64,000 nucleotides of DNA from Neofusicoccum parvum (taxonomy: Eukaryota > Ascomycota > Dothideomycetes > Botryosphaeriales > Botryosphaeriaceae), in contig CP087219.1 in assembly GCA_020912385.1 (NCBI GenBank), forward strand, positions 62,001 to 126,000, in the 5' to 3' direction. Both the position numbers and the translations under genes were made by a program. The first letter of the stretch is position 1. Every line of letters begins with the position of its first letter. The notes beneath the pieces were generated by a model. The model had not been told where the DNA came from and searched no databases. It saw only the letters and a list, made by a program, of their open reading frames with translations. Below are positions 1 to 11,804 of the stretch, piece by piece.

Positions 1-1706
1 CTCGCACCCGATAGGTTGCGGATCCACAGGCGCAGATCGTGTTCCGCTCGACAAGATCCTTCCGAATACGATTAACGAATACGGATGTGGACACAAGCAC
101 GGGAATGAAGGGCAGACAGCGTATATATTCTAGCTGCTGGAAAGTTCCCACCAATTCCTCGTTCCGTCTTTTTGCTCCGCTCCGACACTAGCAGAATAGC
201 TACGCCATCGTGCTTCGCCACCGGACCGGGTGAGCTGGTCCGCTTTCTTGTCCAGGGGGCTTTCTCATGGGCCGGCATCTCCTCTGGACTCGATCATCGG
301 GCCTTTCTTTTGCCTCAGGTATTTGAGTACACAGAGCATGCTCCTGAAGGTGCTTTATCTACTGCACTCCCCTGGGTGGATTGTTCTGTGGAGCAAGTCT
401 GCAGACATTCCACCGAGAATATATTTATCTGCTAAAAGGAAACCATGTCAAGTGGACGGCATCCGCAGGCCTCGCTTGTAAAGATCGCACCCTCCATAAT
501 CGGGCTGCTATCGGTATTATTTTCCCCAATCACATAGCCGAAAAACCAGTCAGCCACCCCATCAAGAAAATGCGTCACGTTGGCTTTCATCAATAACGCA
601 ACGACTACGAGACCTACATTACGCCCGCTATGACGCAAATAAATCTATCGATTACGCTCCCGATTCTCGAGAATATGAGCCACTTGACGGACCTGCTATT
701 ATTCAATGTACTCTGAACCTCCACTCGCGAGAGCATCCATTCCGCTTGCTGATCGCGTTGGGGTTAGCCTTCGTTCAATCTGGCGCGGGAAGGTGAAGTA
801 TGTGAAGGCGGAGCAGGCGTGAATGGCCCATAACCCCGTCTCACACCATAAATCCAGCTTATTTACAACTTTGTCCGGCAGCTGCACCAGTGCCAGCCTG
901 CCCCCTTGCGCTTTCAACCACAGATTGTGTGAGATACCCAGGTGGTCATGCGCCCGCTCGCCATTGGGGCTCTAGTATCCGCCATCACAGTGAGGGTGGT
1001 ATGCCGCTGTCGGAACTTGCACAGGCGTCTATGGAGAGCTAGTTGTCAGCCACTGTTGCAGAAAGAGGAGGCCTGTGTAGAGGGGGAAAGAGAATGGGGG
1101 CGGCTTTGGTTCAGTGTGGCAATGCCCTTTGATAGCAGACCTGGCGGTCTCGTTGTTTGGAGATGGCATCCTTCTCAAGGCCTCGTGGGGTGCGCCGGCC
1201 TGATTCATGAGCGGTGTTTGACTGATTGTGGTCGATTCGAGAGCGGTTGCCATGCTGTGTCGCAGCCACAAGAGGCCGTGTTCTCCATTGTTGGAGTTAG
1301 ACCGGTCCCGATGCACCAGGCTTGATGATGACTGACGAGCATGACGCGGTAGGGAAGGGGAAGGGCCCATCGTCAAAAAACAAACAGGTCAATAAAGTCA
1401 GCCACATTGCTCCAAAATCACGTGAGTTTATGCTTCATCGCCATCCGCGTTCTTCATTCGAGAATCTCCAGACAATTCACGGTGCTTAGAGGCTGTGAAT
1501 CCATTGTAAACTCGTAATATCAAGCAAGCACTGCAAGTTTCCAGACCGGTTTCGCCTGTAAAAAGGCATGCACGTGCGGTCGTGTCGGATCAATGGCAAG
1601 GCACTGAGCCATCGCACGGGTTTTGTACTGCATCTGACCAGCTCCTTGAGGGCCCGATGATGGTACGCCCTTTTGTGAGCCCTTTGCTGCGCTTGCTTGA
1701 CACATC

Positions 1707-1715
1707 TTATCAGAT
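1707..1715 (-). promoter_or_regulatory. SreA-type GATA site 1 (ATCTGATAA)
   Basis: TTATCAGAT on the plus strand is the reverse complement of ATCTGATAA, an exact match to the ATCWGATAA consensus of the Aspergillus iron repressor SreA. It lies 326 bp upstream of the transporter start. Binding is inferred from the motif and from the iron-related genes next to it. Confidence 0.6.
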
Positions 1716-1880
1716 CGAAATTATTCTAGGCGGCGCCTTGTGACAAGGTTAGAGGATTCGCCTGCGCCTTAGTCGAGGTCAAGCCCAGACGCCCTCGGAC
1801 TTAATTCTTGGACCGAGGCGGGCCACCGTCTTCGCTTAGCCACGCAGGCACAAATCGGACCACACGCCCGTTAGCCGCCA

Positions 1881-1889
1881 TTATCTGAT
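1881..1889 (-). promoter_or_regulatory. SreA-type GATA site 2 (ATCAGATAA)
   Basis: TTATCTGAT on the plus strand is the reverse complement of ATCAGATAA, again an exact ATCWGATAA match. It lies about 150 bp upstream of the transporter ATG, a typical operator distance. Confidence 0.65.
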
Positions 1890-2040
1890 CTTGTGGGGCG
1901 TTGGTGCTCTAGCTCCAGAACGGAGCGTGATCCTTCGGTGCTCAGAGTTCTGCGCAGGCTCTTAAGATGCAAGCCGAGCTTCGCTCGCAGCCGCCTTGGC
2001 TCAGATACCCAATCTCCTCCAGTCCGAACACTGCCTCAAC

Positions 2041-4002
2041 ATGGCCTCGACGTTGTGGAAGAAGTTCATTCCTTCGGCAGAGCCAGCCGCAGCAGACGAC
2101 AGTTCAAATGCTGCTCAGTACGATGCCAGCACCTTCGCAGAGGGTTCCGCCGAGCCAGACTCCAAGGCGCCGGCTGATGCGGTCCATCAAGCCCCCAGCG
2201 AGGAGCGTCCCAACGAGGCAGCCCAAGATGGAGTCACTCAGGCTGAGGCCATCACCTTGACGTGGACCAAGACATCGCTTGGCGCTGCCTACATCCTGCA
2301 AGTTCAAGCCTGATGCTGCGAGAAGGAATGACTTGCTGACGGTCAACAGCATGTGGTGCTTGTACTTTGTCAACGCGTTCCAATCTCAAATCACCTCCAA
2401 CCTGTCGGCCTACATCACCAGCGACTTCGAATCGCATTCGTTGATCCCGGTCATCGACATCGTCTCCAGCGTTATGGGAGCGGCAACTTACATGCCCGTT
2501 GCCAAGATCCTCAACCTCTGGGACCGCTCCATTGGCTTCGCGCTCATGACCGTATTTGCAGTTCTGGGACTAATCTTGAGTGCAACGTGTAACGGCATTG
2601 GCACTTACTGTGCAGCCCAGGTGCGCCACAGCTTGATCACCCCCCTCTGTCCGAGATCAAACGCTCACCACGAGGCAGGTGTTTTACAGTGTTGGGTTCT
2701 ATGGCTTGATCTTCTGCGTCGACGTCATCACAGCTGATACGTCGACGCTTCGTGATCGAGGTCTTGCTTATGCATTCACTTCCTCCCCCTACATCATCAC
2801 GGCGTATGCAGGTCCGGCTGCTGCTGCGCACTTTTTTGAATCCAATTGGCGGTGGGGCTATGGATGTTTTGCCCTTGTTCTCCCCGTTGTGGCTTTGCCG
2901 ATGTTCTGTCTTTTGCGGTGGAACCGCAACTTGGCAAAGAAGAACGGTCTTTTGCGTGAGAGGGAGCGCGTCGACAGAACGCTGGTGCAGAGCATCATCC
3001 ACTACGCCATCGAATTCGACCGTGGGTGTTCCGTCTTTCATTGCTCTTCGATGCCCCTTGCTGATTTTGCCAGTCCTCGGAGTTGTCCTTCTTACGGCTG
3101 GCCTGGTCCTTTTCCTCCTCCCCTTCACCATCGCGGGCTCGACGGACAGTGACTGGAAGACTGCCTCTATAATCGTGATGTTTGTGGTCGGAATCGTCTG
3201 CCTGCTTGCCTTCGCCGCGGTCGAACACTGGGTGGCTCCAGTGCCCTTTCTCCCATGGGAAATGCTTGCGACACGGACGGTACTCGGCGCCTGCCTTGTG
3301 GATGCCACCTACCAAATCGCATACTACTGCTGGGACGACTACTACACCTCATACCTGCAAGTTGTTTATGGGGTGAGCATCGAAACGGCCGGATACATTA
3401 GCAGCATCTTCGACGTGGTCTCCGGAGTCTGGCTCTTGGGCGTAGGACTGAGCATCAAGATGACGGGCCGCTTCCGATGGCTTCTTCTCTGGTCCGTCCC
3501 GCTGTACCTGCTTGGGGAAGGCCTGATGATCTACTTCCGGCAGCCGCATTGGTCGGTGGGCTACAACATCATGTGCCAGGTGTTCCTTGCTCTGTCCGGC
3601 GGCACCATGATCATCGTCCAACAAGTTGCAGTCTTGGCTGTGGCCGACCACAACAACGCGGCTTCGGCGCTTGCGTTCCTCAACGTCTTTGGCAACATGG
3701 GCAGCGCGGTCGGAAGCAGCATTTCGGGTGCCATCTGGACGCACACGCTGCCTGCCGCGCTGCAGCGTCTTCTTCCGAAGTCGGCCAAGGCCGATTGGGA
3801 AACAATCTACGATTCGCTCGATGTTCAGCTAAGCTACGCCAGAGGCACGCCGGTCCGACACGCCATCAATCTTGCGTACGCCGAGGCGCAAAGCAAGATG
3901 CTAATTGCCGGCACCGCCATCATGGCGCTTTCTCTCGGCTGGATGTTCTTGATCAAGGACTTGAAGGTGACCAAGACGCAGACCAAGGGTGTCTTGTTCT
4001 AG
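2041..4002 (+). CDS. MFS siderophore-iron transporter (MirB/Str1 family)
   Basis: Predicted 599-aa proton symporter of the siderophore-iron transporter family, importing ferric siderophores across the plasma membrane. Exons are 2041-2297, 2350-2620, 2679-3021 and 3074-4002, and all junctions keep frame. The hydrophilic N-terminus of about 80 residues is followed by the family segment MWCLYFVNAFQSQI and about 14 hydrophobic helices. Other family blocks are DVITADTSTLRDRGLAYAF, SPYIITAYAGP and SNWRWGYGCFALVLPV. Length matches the usual 580-620 aa. Intron 1 (2298-2349) starts with GCAAGT, so it is a GC-AG intron; the other three use GT-AG. Upstream lie two exact SreA-type GATA sites, and the next gene is a SidJ-like siderophore esterase. 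Together these imply iron-repressed siderophore uptake and release. The exact substrate (triacetylfusarinine, ferrichrome or a xenosiderophore) cannot be read from the sequence. Confidence 0.92.
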
Positions 4003-4725
4003 AATTTACGCTGGATGGGACTTCGGGTGCGTTGGGATGTTCCCGCGGCTCTGGCCGGCATGGAACGAGAAGCAGATATGGCTGTACGCGTGGAACTATA
4101 GATGCGGTGTACTGTAGCAGGGGTGGAGTAACAAAGTTATCTGATCCGACTCCGGCAGCGTAGCGTACCGTGGCTCCGGGTTTCCAGCTTCGGGACGTGC
4201 GCGCCTTAGCAAGCTTGCGCAGCTTGGCCTTGTTCTCCCAGATCTCATCAAAATCTGTCAATCCTGGCACCTGCCGCCGCCAGTTTTTGCCGATGCTATG
4301 ACTCGCAGACTGCGGGCACGCAGTGCGCCGCTCAGGCTTGCAGGGGCCCACGCGGCCAGGTGCGGGGGCACCCAACGCAACAACGTAGCGGATCTGATAG
4401 CGGCAGCTGCCGGCGCTTCCAGCCACGCCACCTGCGTGCAACACCCGTCTAGCCGCTTTGTCGGAAAAAACTCAGCAGCTCGGCAGCACGGTCGAGTGGA
4501 GCTGGCTGCGGCCGCGGCTCATGCAGCAGTCCAGATCAGATTTGCTGGCTGTCGGTCGATCTTCGCTGCCACAGCGGGGCGGAGGGGCCTATGTCGGAGC
4601 AGTCTTCAGTGGCAGCCGATCATCCTCGCACGTGATGCACTGCCTGTTACATTAAGCCTGTTTCTCCGTCATCCTATCGGCTTCCTCGACATCCCAACCG
4701 TCGCCTCTCCCGCCCGCGCCCCACC
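4003..4725. other. intergenic region and promoter of the SidJ-like gene
   Basis: No gene was seen. It holds the exact GATA site at 4137-4145 and a near match, ATCTGATAG, at 4392-4400. The last 60 bases are pyrimidine-rich before the ATG. Confidence 0.6.
4137..4145 (-). promoter_or_regulatory. SreA-type GATA site 3 (ATCAGATAA)
   Basis: TTATCTGAT on the plus strand is the reverse complement of ATCAGATAA, the third exact ATCWGATAA match in 2.5 kb. It lies between the transporter stop and the esterase, 581 bp upstream of the esterase ATG. Confidence 0.5.
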
Positions 4726-5831
4726 ATGTACTCCAAGTTCTGGCCCAAGGGCGGTCTTCCAGGCATTCTCCACCACTACGTACGCCGCCTTCCCCGCGCC
4801 TGTCGAGCCTCGCTAATTGCGATGGCGTGCAGACCGAGACTCTCGTGACATTCGAGTTTACCTCCAACACCGTCCGCAAACCGCACAGCCTGGTCTTCAT
4901 CGGCGGTTTGGGCGATGGCCTCGGCACAACTTCCTACATGGCCGACCTCGCGCGCGCTCTCCAGCCAACGGAATGGTCGCTCTTCACCTTGAACTTCTCG
5001 TCGTCCTATGAATCATGGGGTCTTGGCCATCTTGACAGAGATACGGACGAGATCGCCCAATGTCTGCACTACGTCAAAGAGTACAAAGCAAGCAGATACG
5101 GCAACGGCAAGCTTGCCCTCATGGGCCACTCGACCGGGAGCCAGCACGTGCTGCATTACCTGTATCGGCCAAACCCGCACACGGCCACCCCGGCCTTCGA
5201 CTCCGGCCTCCAGCATACCACGCGTCTGCCACTCGACGGCGCAATCATGCAGGCACCGGTGTCGGACAGGGAGGCGATCCACCTGGTCCTGCAGGAGGGC
5301 TGGCTGGACAAGTCCCCAAGCGAGGTTCAGGCCGTGTTTGAAAGGCTGGTGACCATGGCCAAAGAAGCTACCCGGGATGACCAACCCTGCGATACCCTGC
5401 TGCCTCTGTCAATGACGTCTCAGATTGGATACCGAAACACCCCGCTCACCGCTCGGAGATTCCTGAGCCTCGTCAGCCCGGAGAGCCCACAGTCGCCGCG
5501 GGAGGATGACCTGTTCAGCTCGGATCTAAGTGACGAGCACCTGAAGACAACATTTGGAATGATTCAACGCCAGCAGCTGCTGAAATACAAGCTGATGGTC
5601 ATGATGTCCGGAGCTGATCAATCCGTCCCAGACTGGATCGACAAGGAGAAGTTACTGTCGAGGTGGAAGAACGCTGCCGACCACAACGGTGAATTCCAGA
5701 TCTGGGATCAGGACTTCAGTGGAGTCATACCCAATGCTTCCCACGCTCTGAGTAATGATGACCAAGCCGGGCCACGGAAGGATCTTGTCGAGAGGGTGCT
5801 GGGGTATTTGTACGCATCAGAACAGGTGTGA
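4726..5831 (+). CDS. sidJ: SidJ-like siderophore esterase (DUF1749 alpha/beta hydrolase)
   Basis: Predicted 350-aa alpha/beta hydrolase of the DUF1749 family. The studied fungal member, A. fumigatus SidJ, hydrolyses ester bonds of fusarinine-type siderophores inside the cell to free iron. Exons are 4726-4779 and 4833-5831. The start is CCACCATG, and the 53-nt intron (GTACGC to GCAG) has a CTAAT branch site. The N-terminus MYSKFWPKGGLPGILHHY runs straight into the family core. Visible motifs are FIGGLGDGLGTTSYM, the nucleophile elbow GHSTGSQ, a late GADQSVPD acid region and the histidine in NASHALSND. It lies in tandem with a siderophore transporter and has an iron-type GATA site upstream. The family assignment is firm. 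The siderophore role rests on family knowledge and context, because DUF1749 also has members of unknown function. Confidence 0.85.
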
Positions 5832-6132
5832 AGAAACCCTGTCAGAAATGAAATGAAGTGATATACTTTTGTATACTCTACGTACACTTCCATCTGCTTT
5901 TCGTGACAGTACAGCAAGAGTCGGCATTCTATAGCAGCAACAAAAATACTCGGGCCAAATATGATCATCTTTTCTACTGCTCTAGCTAATCTATCCAGAC
6001 CATATTCTTGACTTATTACGGAGCAGCATTAGGATTTATAGAGTCGTGACAGAATGTCTCTTGCGAAAACGCCGCGTTGTAAGCCCAACGAAGAAGCAGC
6101 TGGACCAAACGAACCACAGCCTCTGCGCTTCC
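5832..6132. other. convergent 3' intergenic region
   Basis: This is an A/T-richer spacer between the esterase stop and the stop of the convergent wall-protein gene. It probably contains both 3' UTRs. Nothing else was seen. Confidence 0.5.
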
Positions 6133-8666
6133 TCAAACCCCTCCTATAAACAGGCCCCCCAACACCACCACCAGCGCGAACACCTCCCCACCAGCCACCC
6201 TCCCCCTCCCACCTACCACCGCCGCACTACCCGACGACGGCAACGCCGACCCAGACGACACCGACACCATCGACCCAGACGAAGACGCCGCCGCCACCGA
6301 CGTCCTTCCACCCCCACCCAACCCGGAATCAATAAACCCGCCCAGCCCCTCCCCCGTCGCACCCGCGCTCGTTGCAGCCGCCCCTCCCACCTGCACCACC
6401 ACCGTCCTCCCCGCCCCATCCGTCGTCATCAACAGCGTCGCCCCTGCCCCACCCGCCACCGTCCCACCCGCCGTCAGCGTCTGCCCGCTAACCACGTACG
6501 CGCCGCCCGCGCCCGGCGCAACCGTCGACCCGAAGACGACGAGCGGCGCGGGCGTGGCGTAGGCGACGGTGCTGCTGCCGTCGACGACGACGACGGGCGC
6601 GCCCGCGGCGTCGGTCGTGAGCGCGATGACGGTCGGGCGGGAGGAGTCGCCGCCGAGCGTGAGGGGCGGCGAGCCTGGGGCGAGGGTGGCGCCGGAGACG
6701 ACGTACGCGGAGCCGGAGGGGGCGAGGGTTTGGCCGTTGGCGAGGGTGAGGGTCGGGGGCGCGGGCGCGGAGGGCAGGGCTGGGGTTGGGGACGGTGGGT
6801 AGGGGATGGTGCTGCTGGAGCCGATGAGGATGATGGGTGAGCCCAGGGCGTTGGTTGTGAGGGCGATGATGGTGGTGGGGGAGCCGTCGGTGCCGCTGAG
6901 CGTGAGGGATGGGGAGTCGGGAGCGAGGGTTTGGCCGGAGATGATGTAGGCGGATCCGGATGGGGTGATGGTCTGGCCGTCGGCGAGGGTCAGCGTCGGG
7001 GGTTCTGGTGATGCTTCTGGGACTTGGGAGGATGGCGGCGGAACAGCGGTAGAGAGGGTAATGGTGCTGCTGCCGCCGATGATGATGGCTGGAGGTTGGC
7101 CATTGTCGATGCCCCGGGTGGTGTCTTGTGGTGCGGGATCATTGGCTGTGGGGACCATGATCGGGGTGTTGTCGACCACGGCGGTTTGTCCAGCTATGAG
7201 AGTCGTTGAGCCCACGATTACGGCGGGGACGCTTGTGCTACTCCCGGAGATGACGGTCAGGATAGCGGTCGGAGCAACAGCCACGCTAGTTGAGCCTACG
7301 GGAATGTTCTGGACGGGCTGCGAAGACTCCTCTGCGCCTCCTGGAACTCGCACAGATGTGTCTGAAGCAGGTGGCAAGACTGTTCCGACCACGGTGGATG
7401 GCTGGGGAGCTGCGGGAGATTGTCCAACCTCTGAAGTCTCACCCGGACCAGGCACATTCACGGTTGTTTCTGAATCAGGCGGGAGGTCTGCACTGATTTC
7501 AGTGGACGGCGGCGCAGGACCTTCCGGAGGCTGGGCAGGTTCCGAGGTCTGATCTGGGCTTGGCACTTGCACAGTCGTTTCTGACAGACTTGGCAAGGCT
7601 GTCGGAGCTGTGGTGGATGGCGCGGGAGACTCCGGAGGGCTTCCAGGCTGCGCAGTAGTCGTAGGGAAGTCGGTACGCCCTGTGGATACGGGAGAATCAC
7701 CAGCAGCGGAACGTGTTGGTTGAGCTGTGTCCTCATCGCCTTCGTACGACACCGAAGAAACAGTCAGAATCGCTGCCGTTGTCATATAATTGACCGGAAC
7801 GGAAACTGAATGCATGCAGCGGGGGAATGCCGTTTCATCTGGGAATGCGTCCATCAGGAACGCAGAAAACTCTCCCACGGGATCCCGTTCAGTGAGGCAC
7901 CCCCAGTTGATGCCCCGAACGTCGTCGTAGATGCCGGATTGAGTGCTAAATCCGCCAGGCTGCCGCAGGCGTGTCCTGGTGCCAGTAAAGAACCACTCGT
8001 TGAAATCGGGGTGCGATTTGAGAGTCACATCACGTCTGGTTTGCGGACAGGTTAGGGCCAACCAGTAATCTGTGCCATAGTCTCCGAGCTCCTGCGGATA
8101 CGTTCTTCATGTTGTTAGCGCACGTATAACGCCCGTTATGCGAGTTAGACATACAATGTCGTCGTGGTGTTGTCAAATAGTGTGATAGGACAAATCGCAG
8201 TGCCGGCTTCGTTTGTGAGCTGCAACGTATGATTCCCAGGCAGCCCTATCGTATTTGTAACGGTTCTGGTTGTGTTTCTGCGCGTGTTGATTACTGTGAT
8301 GACAGGAGCATATGTAATGGTCTCCGTATACTTGACTGGCCTCCACACCCATTGCTGATAATCTGGCCCATTGAGGTGACAGGAGGTCCAGCAGGTCGAT
8401 GCAGTGGCTGTTAGTGGAAAGGATGACGACGTGCTATCAATCGGCGCAGTAGTTGCTTGTAGGGCAGTTGACAGAGTGCTGTCAATCGGCGTAGTGCTTG
8501 ATGGTGTAACAGTTGACGACGTGCTATTAAGCGGCGCGGCTGTTTAAGACATTAATATGCCGATCTGCAACTTCTATCGGGAATGTGCAAGCATACCCTG
8601 CTGGGGAAACGCATTCCCAACTGCAAACACTAAAGAAACCGCCAGCGCTACAGCACTGAAGTACAT
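6133..8666 (-). CDS. secreted Ser/Thr/Pro-rich GPI-type cell-wall protein with internal repeats
   Basis: Predicted 805-aa secreted wall or adhesin-like protein. Exons (minus strand) are 8666-8597, 8539-8151 and 8091-6133. Exon 1 encodes a clear signal peptide, MYFSAVALAVSLVFAVGNAF. The mature protein starts with an STP-rich stretch and a segment with paired cysteines (CWTSC). It then has a long S/T/P/V-rich region, followed by two copies of a repeat of about 80 residues opening PTLTLADGQTITPSG and PTLTLANGQTLAPSG, plus a shorter third relic. The C-terminus is hydrophobic (FALVVVLGGLFIGGV) after small residues, as in GPI-anchor signals. The exon 2-3 junction is uncertain: the frame-consistent donor is a weak GTCTAA at 8150, while a consensus GTATGT lies 4 nt upstream at 8154 but shifts the frame. 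No enzyme domain was recognised; adhesion or wall structure is inferred from composition. Confidence 0.75.
6517..7002 (-). repeat. two tandem coding repeats of about 243 bp
   Basis: Two adjacent copies of about 81 codons (roughly 7002-6760 and 6759-6517) encode units with the skeleton PTLTLAxGQT, GSAYxxSG, TLAPxSPxLTL, TxIALTT and GSSTxxY. They are diverged but in phase. Boundaries are approximate. Confidence 0.65.
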
Positions 8667-9851
8667 GCTGAGCCACAGATTATAGGGTGGAGTATAATAT
8701 CGTCGAACACAGCGAACGCACAAACTGAACCAGCGGGACAAACAGACCGGGTGCGAGGGTACCCATGGAAATGTGCAGAGGGGCTTTTGAAGTACGCAGC
8801 TTTGTGTCTCGGCAATATCTGGGCATCAGCAGCCACAATATAAAAAGTCCCCCCGTATCTGGCTCGATCTCGGCGCAGAATCTACAGCAAGAGCCGTGGA
8901 TACGCACAAGGATTGTTTTTGAACAATGAGAGCCGCATGATTGGATATGTGAGTGATATTCTCTGCTGGAGCCGCACCGTGCTGTCTAGTGCTAGAATCA
9001 GTGCGGTTCTGTGATAATTACGTTGGGGTTGGATCCCAGTGGAGCACAAGGCGGCGAAATGCAGGAAGTCAGCGGAACGCTAAAAAAAAAAAGGCATGCG
9101 GGAAATACCAAAATGGAAAGTCGTCCGACCGGAGGAAGGCAGCACAGCCGAGGGCCCGCCCGAATATTCGAGTCTGGGGCCAAAAGATCCAGCAGGCCGT
9201 TTCTTCGTATTCTACAGGGTATTGGCAACTCGGAGTTGGAATCCCCGAAAGTGGGCCTTTGCCTGCCAGAAAAAGCGTCGCGAACTTTTACTGGCCATCC
9301 GCAGAGATAGCGGCAACACTTCAGTGTTACACCGTTGGACAAAATAGGCAGCTAATTGGGAAGAATGCATGAGGCGGCGCTGTAAGCTCGTCGTAGGATC
9401 GTGGACGATCCTGATATGCTGATGCAGCGGAGCATTGTCACACGAGGCTGAGCGCAAGACAGACTGAGGCTGTAGGCTACAGCTCGCTTGCGCTACGCGA
9501 TCGAGCCCCTCTTTTCTCCAAGGTCCCTTCACGGCGCGCATCTCCAGAATTCCCACCTTCGCCTGCACCATCATCTTCACTGCTCCACGCTGAACCAGCG
9601 CTGCACTCTCATCCACGTCTTCGAGGCTTTGCATCACACCTAAGCCGTTTGATAGCGCACCAGTGGTTCTTGAGAATAGATTCAAACGGCAGAGTTTGTA
9701 GGGACTTGGGCCTTCTACAGTGTTGGTGGCGAGGATCAAGGGCACGGAATGCGTGTGTGCAGTGATTGATTACGGAGAAGGCAGACGCACCAAGAGGGTT
9801 ATACGGGATGCTGTAAGAATACAGTGCGAACGGTTCCCTCCGCAGAAGTGT
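8667..9851. other. intergenic region without recognised genes
   Basis: A 178-codon open frame on the minus strand (9745-9212) has no recognisable domain, signal peptide or splice context, so it was not called. A 12-nt A run lies near 9082. Upstream of the wall-protein ATG the sequence is promoter-like but shows no clear TATA box. Confidence 0.5.
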
Positions 9852-10947
9852 TCATATGCCCTTCCAATTCTGTTCAACCATCTCCTTGACAGTCAAGGTT
9901 TTGATGTCGGGGAACCTCTCGTTGAGCGTGTTCTCCGTGGGCAGGTTGTAGTAACCCTGGACAAGCCAGTTTTCAAAGACGCCGCAGAAGTGTCTCAAGT
10001 GGTCCCATGGCATTATTTCAGCAGCGGCTTCATGCCCGGGCAGCTTCATGACCTCAAATCTTTCCAACTTCTCCGGGTCCTCGTAATGAACCTTGAACTT
10101 TGTACCTGAACACAAAATATATAAGTAGCTCGTATTTCTTCAATGCGAACGGATACATACCACGAGCTTCTTCGGCGAGCTTGACAAACTCATTCCATGT
10201 GGTCCTGTCGCCAATGACAAACAACTCCTCGGGCCATTCAGCCAGGTCGAGTGAAGCGGAAACAAACTTTGCAACGTCAAACGAATAAGTGAAGACGATG
10301 GGTTCGTCTCCGGTGCCAGGAATAGCGGCCGTCTTGTTTGCAACATCCAGGACGAAAGTCAATGGTCCCTGATAGGTCTTGATGTGCGGCCTACCGAAGT
10401 AGTCAAGGAAGTGGCCATTGTAGATTGAAGTAAATTCCAAGTTGGTTTTCCTCGCCTCCTCCACAGCATCAAGCGAGAATCTGATATGAGGCAGCAGCTC
10501 TGTAGCACTTGAGCTTGTGTAAGCATTTTCGGGAAATTCGGGTGAGTGAGTATCTGGTGCGGGAACTGACTTGGAAGGGACCGGAATGCCGTATTCGCTG
10601 ACTATGAATCGCTTGGTCGACGATGACTTGTCTGCAGCTTTAATAAGGTTGATCTGGCTTTGGCCTGCAGTTTCGTCCATGACCATCAAAGCACAAATGA
10701 CGGTGTGGACCTGATTCTCCTCCAGGGCCGTTCTCAAGTTATTCACATTGCTGTAGTCAACAGCAATGACGGGAACATCTGTGTTACTGGAGGCCTGTCT
10801 TCCTTTAGCATACTGACCAGCCAGATGCGTTTGCCCTCATACCTTGCGAGAGATGACGACGACTTCGTGTTTCGCGTCATTTTGCAAAACTTCGGTGATG
10901 GTCCTGCCAAGATTGCCGAGGCCTCCTGCGACGGCGACCTTGACCAT
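9852..10947 (-). CDS. NmrA-like / isoflavone-reductase-like NAD(P)-binding protein
   Basis: Predicted 330-aa atypical short-chain dehydrogenase of the NmrA family. Members act as NAD(P)H-dependent reductases or redox-sensing regulators. Exons (minus strand) are 10947-10843, 10794-10161 and 10105-9852, with introns of 48 and 55 nt, both GT-AG. The N-terminus MVKVAVAGGLGNLGRTI holds the GxxGxxG dinucleotide-binding loop. KRFIVSEYG and SIYNGHFLDYF match positions conserved in isoflavone-reductase-like proteins. Length is usual for the family. No signal peptide is present. The start is the first ATG, and it gives the complete Rossmann strand. The flanking genes do not suggest a pathway, so the substrate is unknown. 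Confidence 0.88.
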
Positions 10948-11804
10948 CCTGCAAAGTCTGTAGGAGTTGAGCAGTACAGGGTAGAAGTTTCAAGTTTGAA
11001 ATTTGGCCTGGAAAGATAAATCTGAAACCAAGGCGGGCAACTCTTTTTATATAGAGCGCAATGATCAATTAGCTCCGAAGTTGGAGCGGACTTGGTATTG
11101 GAATTCTTTCTGGGCAATCTGGGTTTACTCAGCTGATGTGTGGTGATTGGATGGCCAAAGAAGGCGTGACATAAGGGCTTACGCTGTGAGTCCACAGAAG
11201 CGAATGACGGGCAGCTCCTACGATTTGTCATCAACAACAGAGTTGCGTTGAGGCTTGTCTCGTTCGGACGGGTTTCGTCCGCTGAAAATCGAACCAAATT
11301 CTCCGAGCGGGTCTTTGGTGTGTTTGTGAATTGATCAGGGGACAATTACGGCAGAACTTATTGTAGATAAACGAGAGAGGATGATGTGAGGAGGCCTATT
11401 TCCATATGGAATGACCACGACAAGTGATAGCATCAAGTTGGTAGTTGAGGAAACGGTTATGCCGGGTCCCTTGGCGTCGCTGACGATGGGCGTATTTTAT
11501 GTATATCCGCACTTTGGGGGCTGTGGCACAAGTTCGCTGCAAGCCTTGCCGTGTTGCATTGTTGTACATACAAGACATAATTGGCCGAGAAGTATGCATA
11601 AGCGCTGCCACATGTGCTTCGTATGATTTATCATAACCGGGTATGCTGGAGGAAGTCATCACACAAAGCGAACGTGTGATTGAGGCTGCTGGTAGATCGT
11701 TGGGGCTGTTATCTCCTCGCTCTCTTCTGTGAATCTGAAATGACTCAACGCCAGCTCTGTATCGACAACGAGAGGAAGACACAGAGAGATAGGATATGGA
11801 CTAT
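10948..11804. other. intergenic region
   Basis: It holds the promoter of the NmrA-like gene and the 3' side of the DUF3176 gene. Open frames here lack family motifs and overlap on both strands, so none was called. Confidence 0.5.

Larger units (their letters stand above)
1..2040. other. gene-poor region upstream of the siderophore transporter
   Basis: No convincing coding sequence was seen. The open frames are short, overlap on both strands and show no family motif or conserved intron signals. The last 350 bases carry two exact iron-type GATA sites, listed separately, so at least 1.7-2.04 kb is likely the promoter of the transporter that follows. Confidence 0.6.

Noticed and set aside
6046..7552. 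Plus-strand frames opposite the GPI-type wall protein
   Set aside because: Arg/Pro or Gly/Val repeats that mirror the real repeats on the minus strand.
9212..9745. 178-codon minus-strand open frame
   Set aside because: No recognisable domain, signal peptide or intron context; chance is plausible at this GC content.
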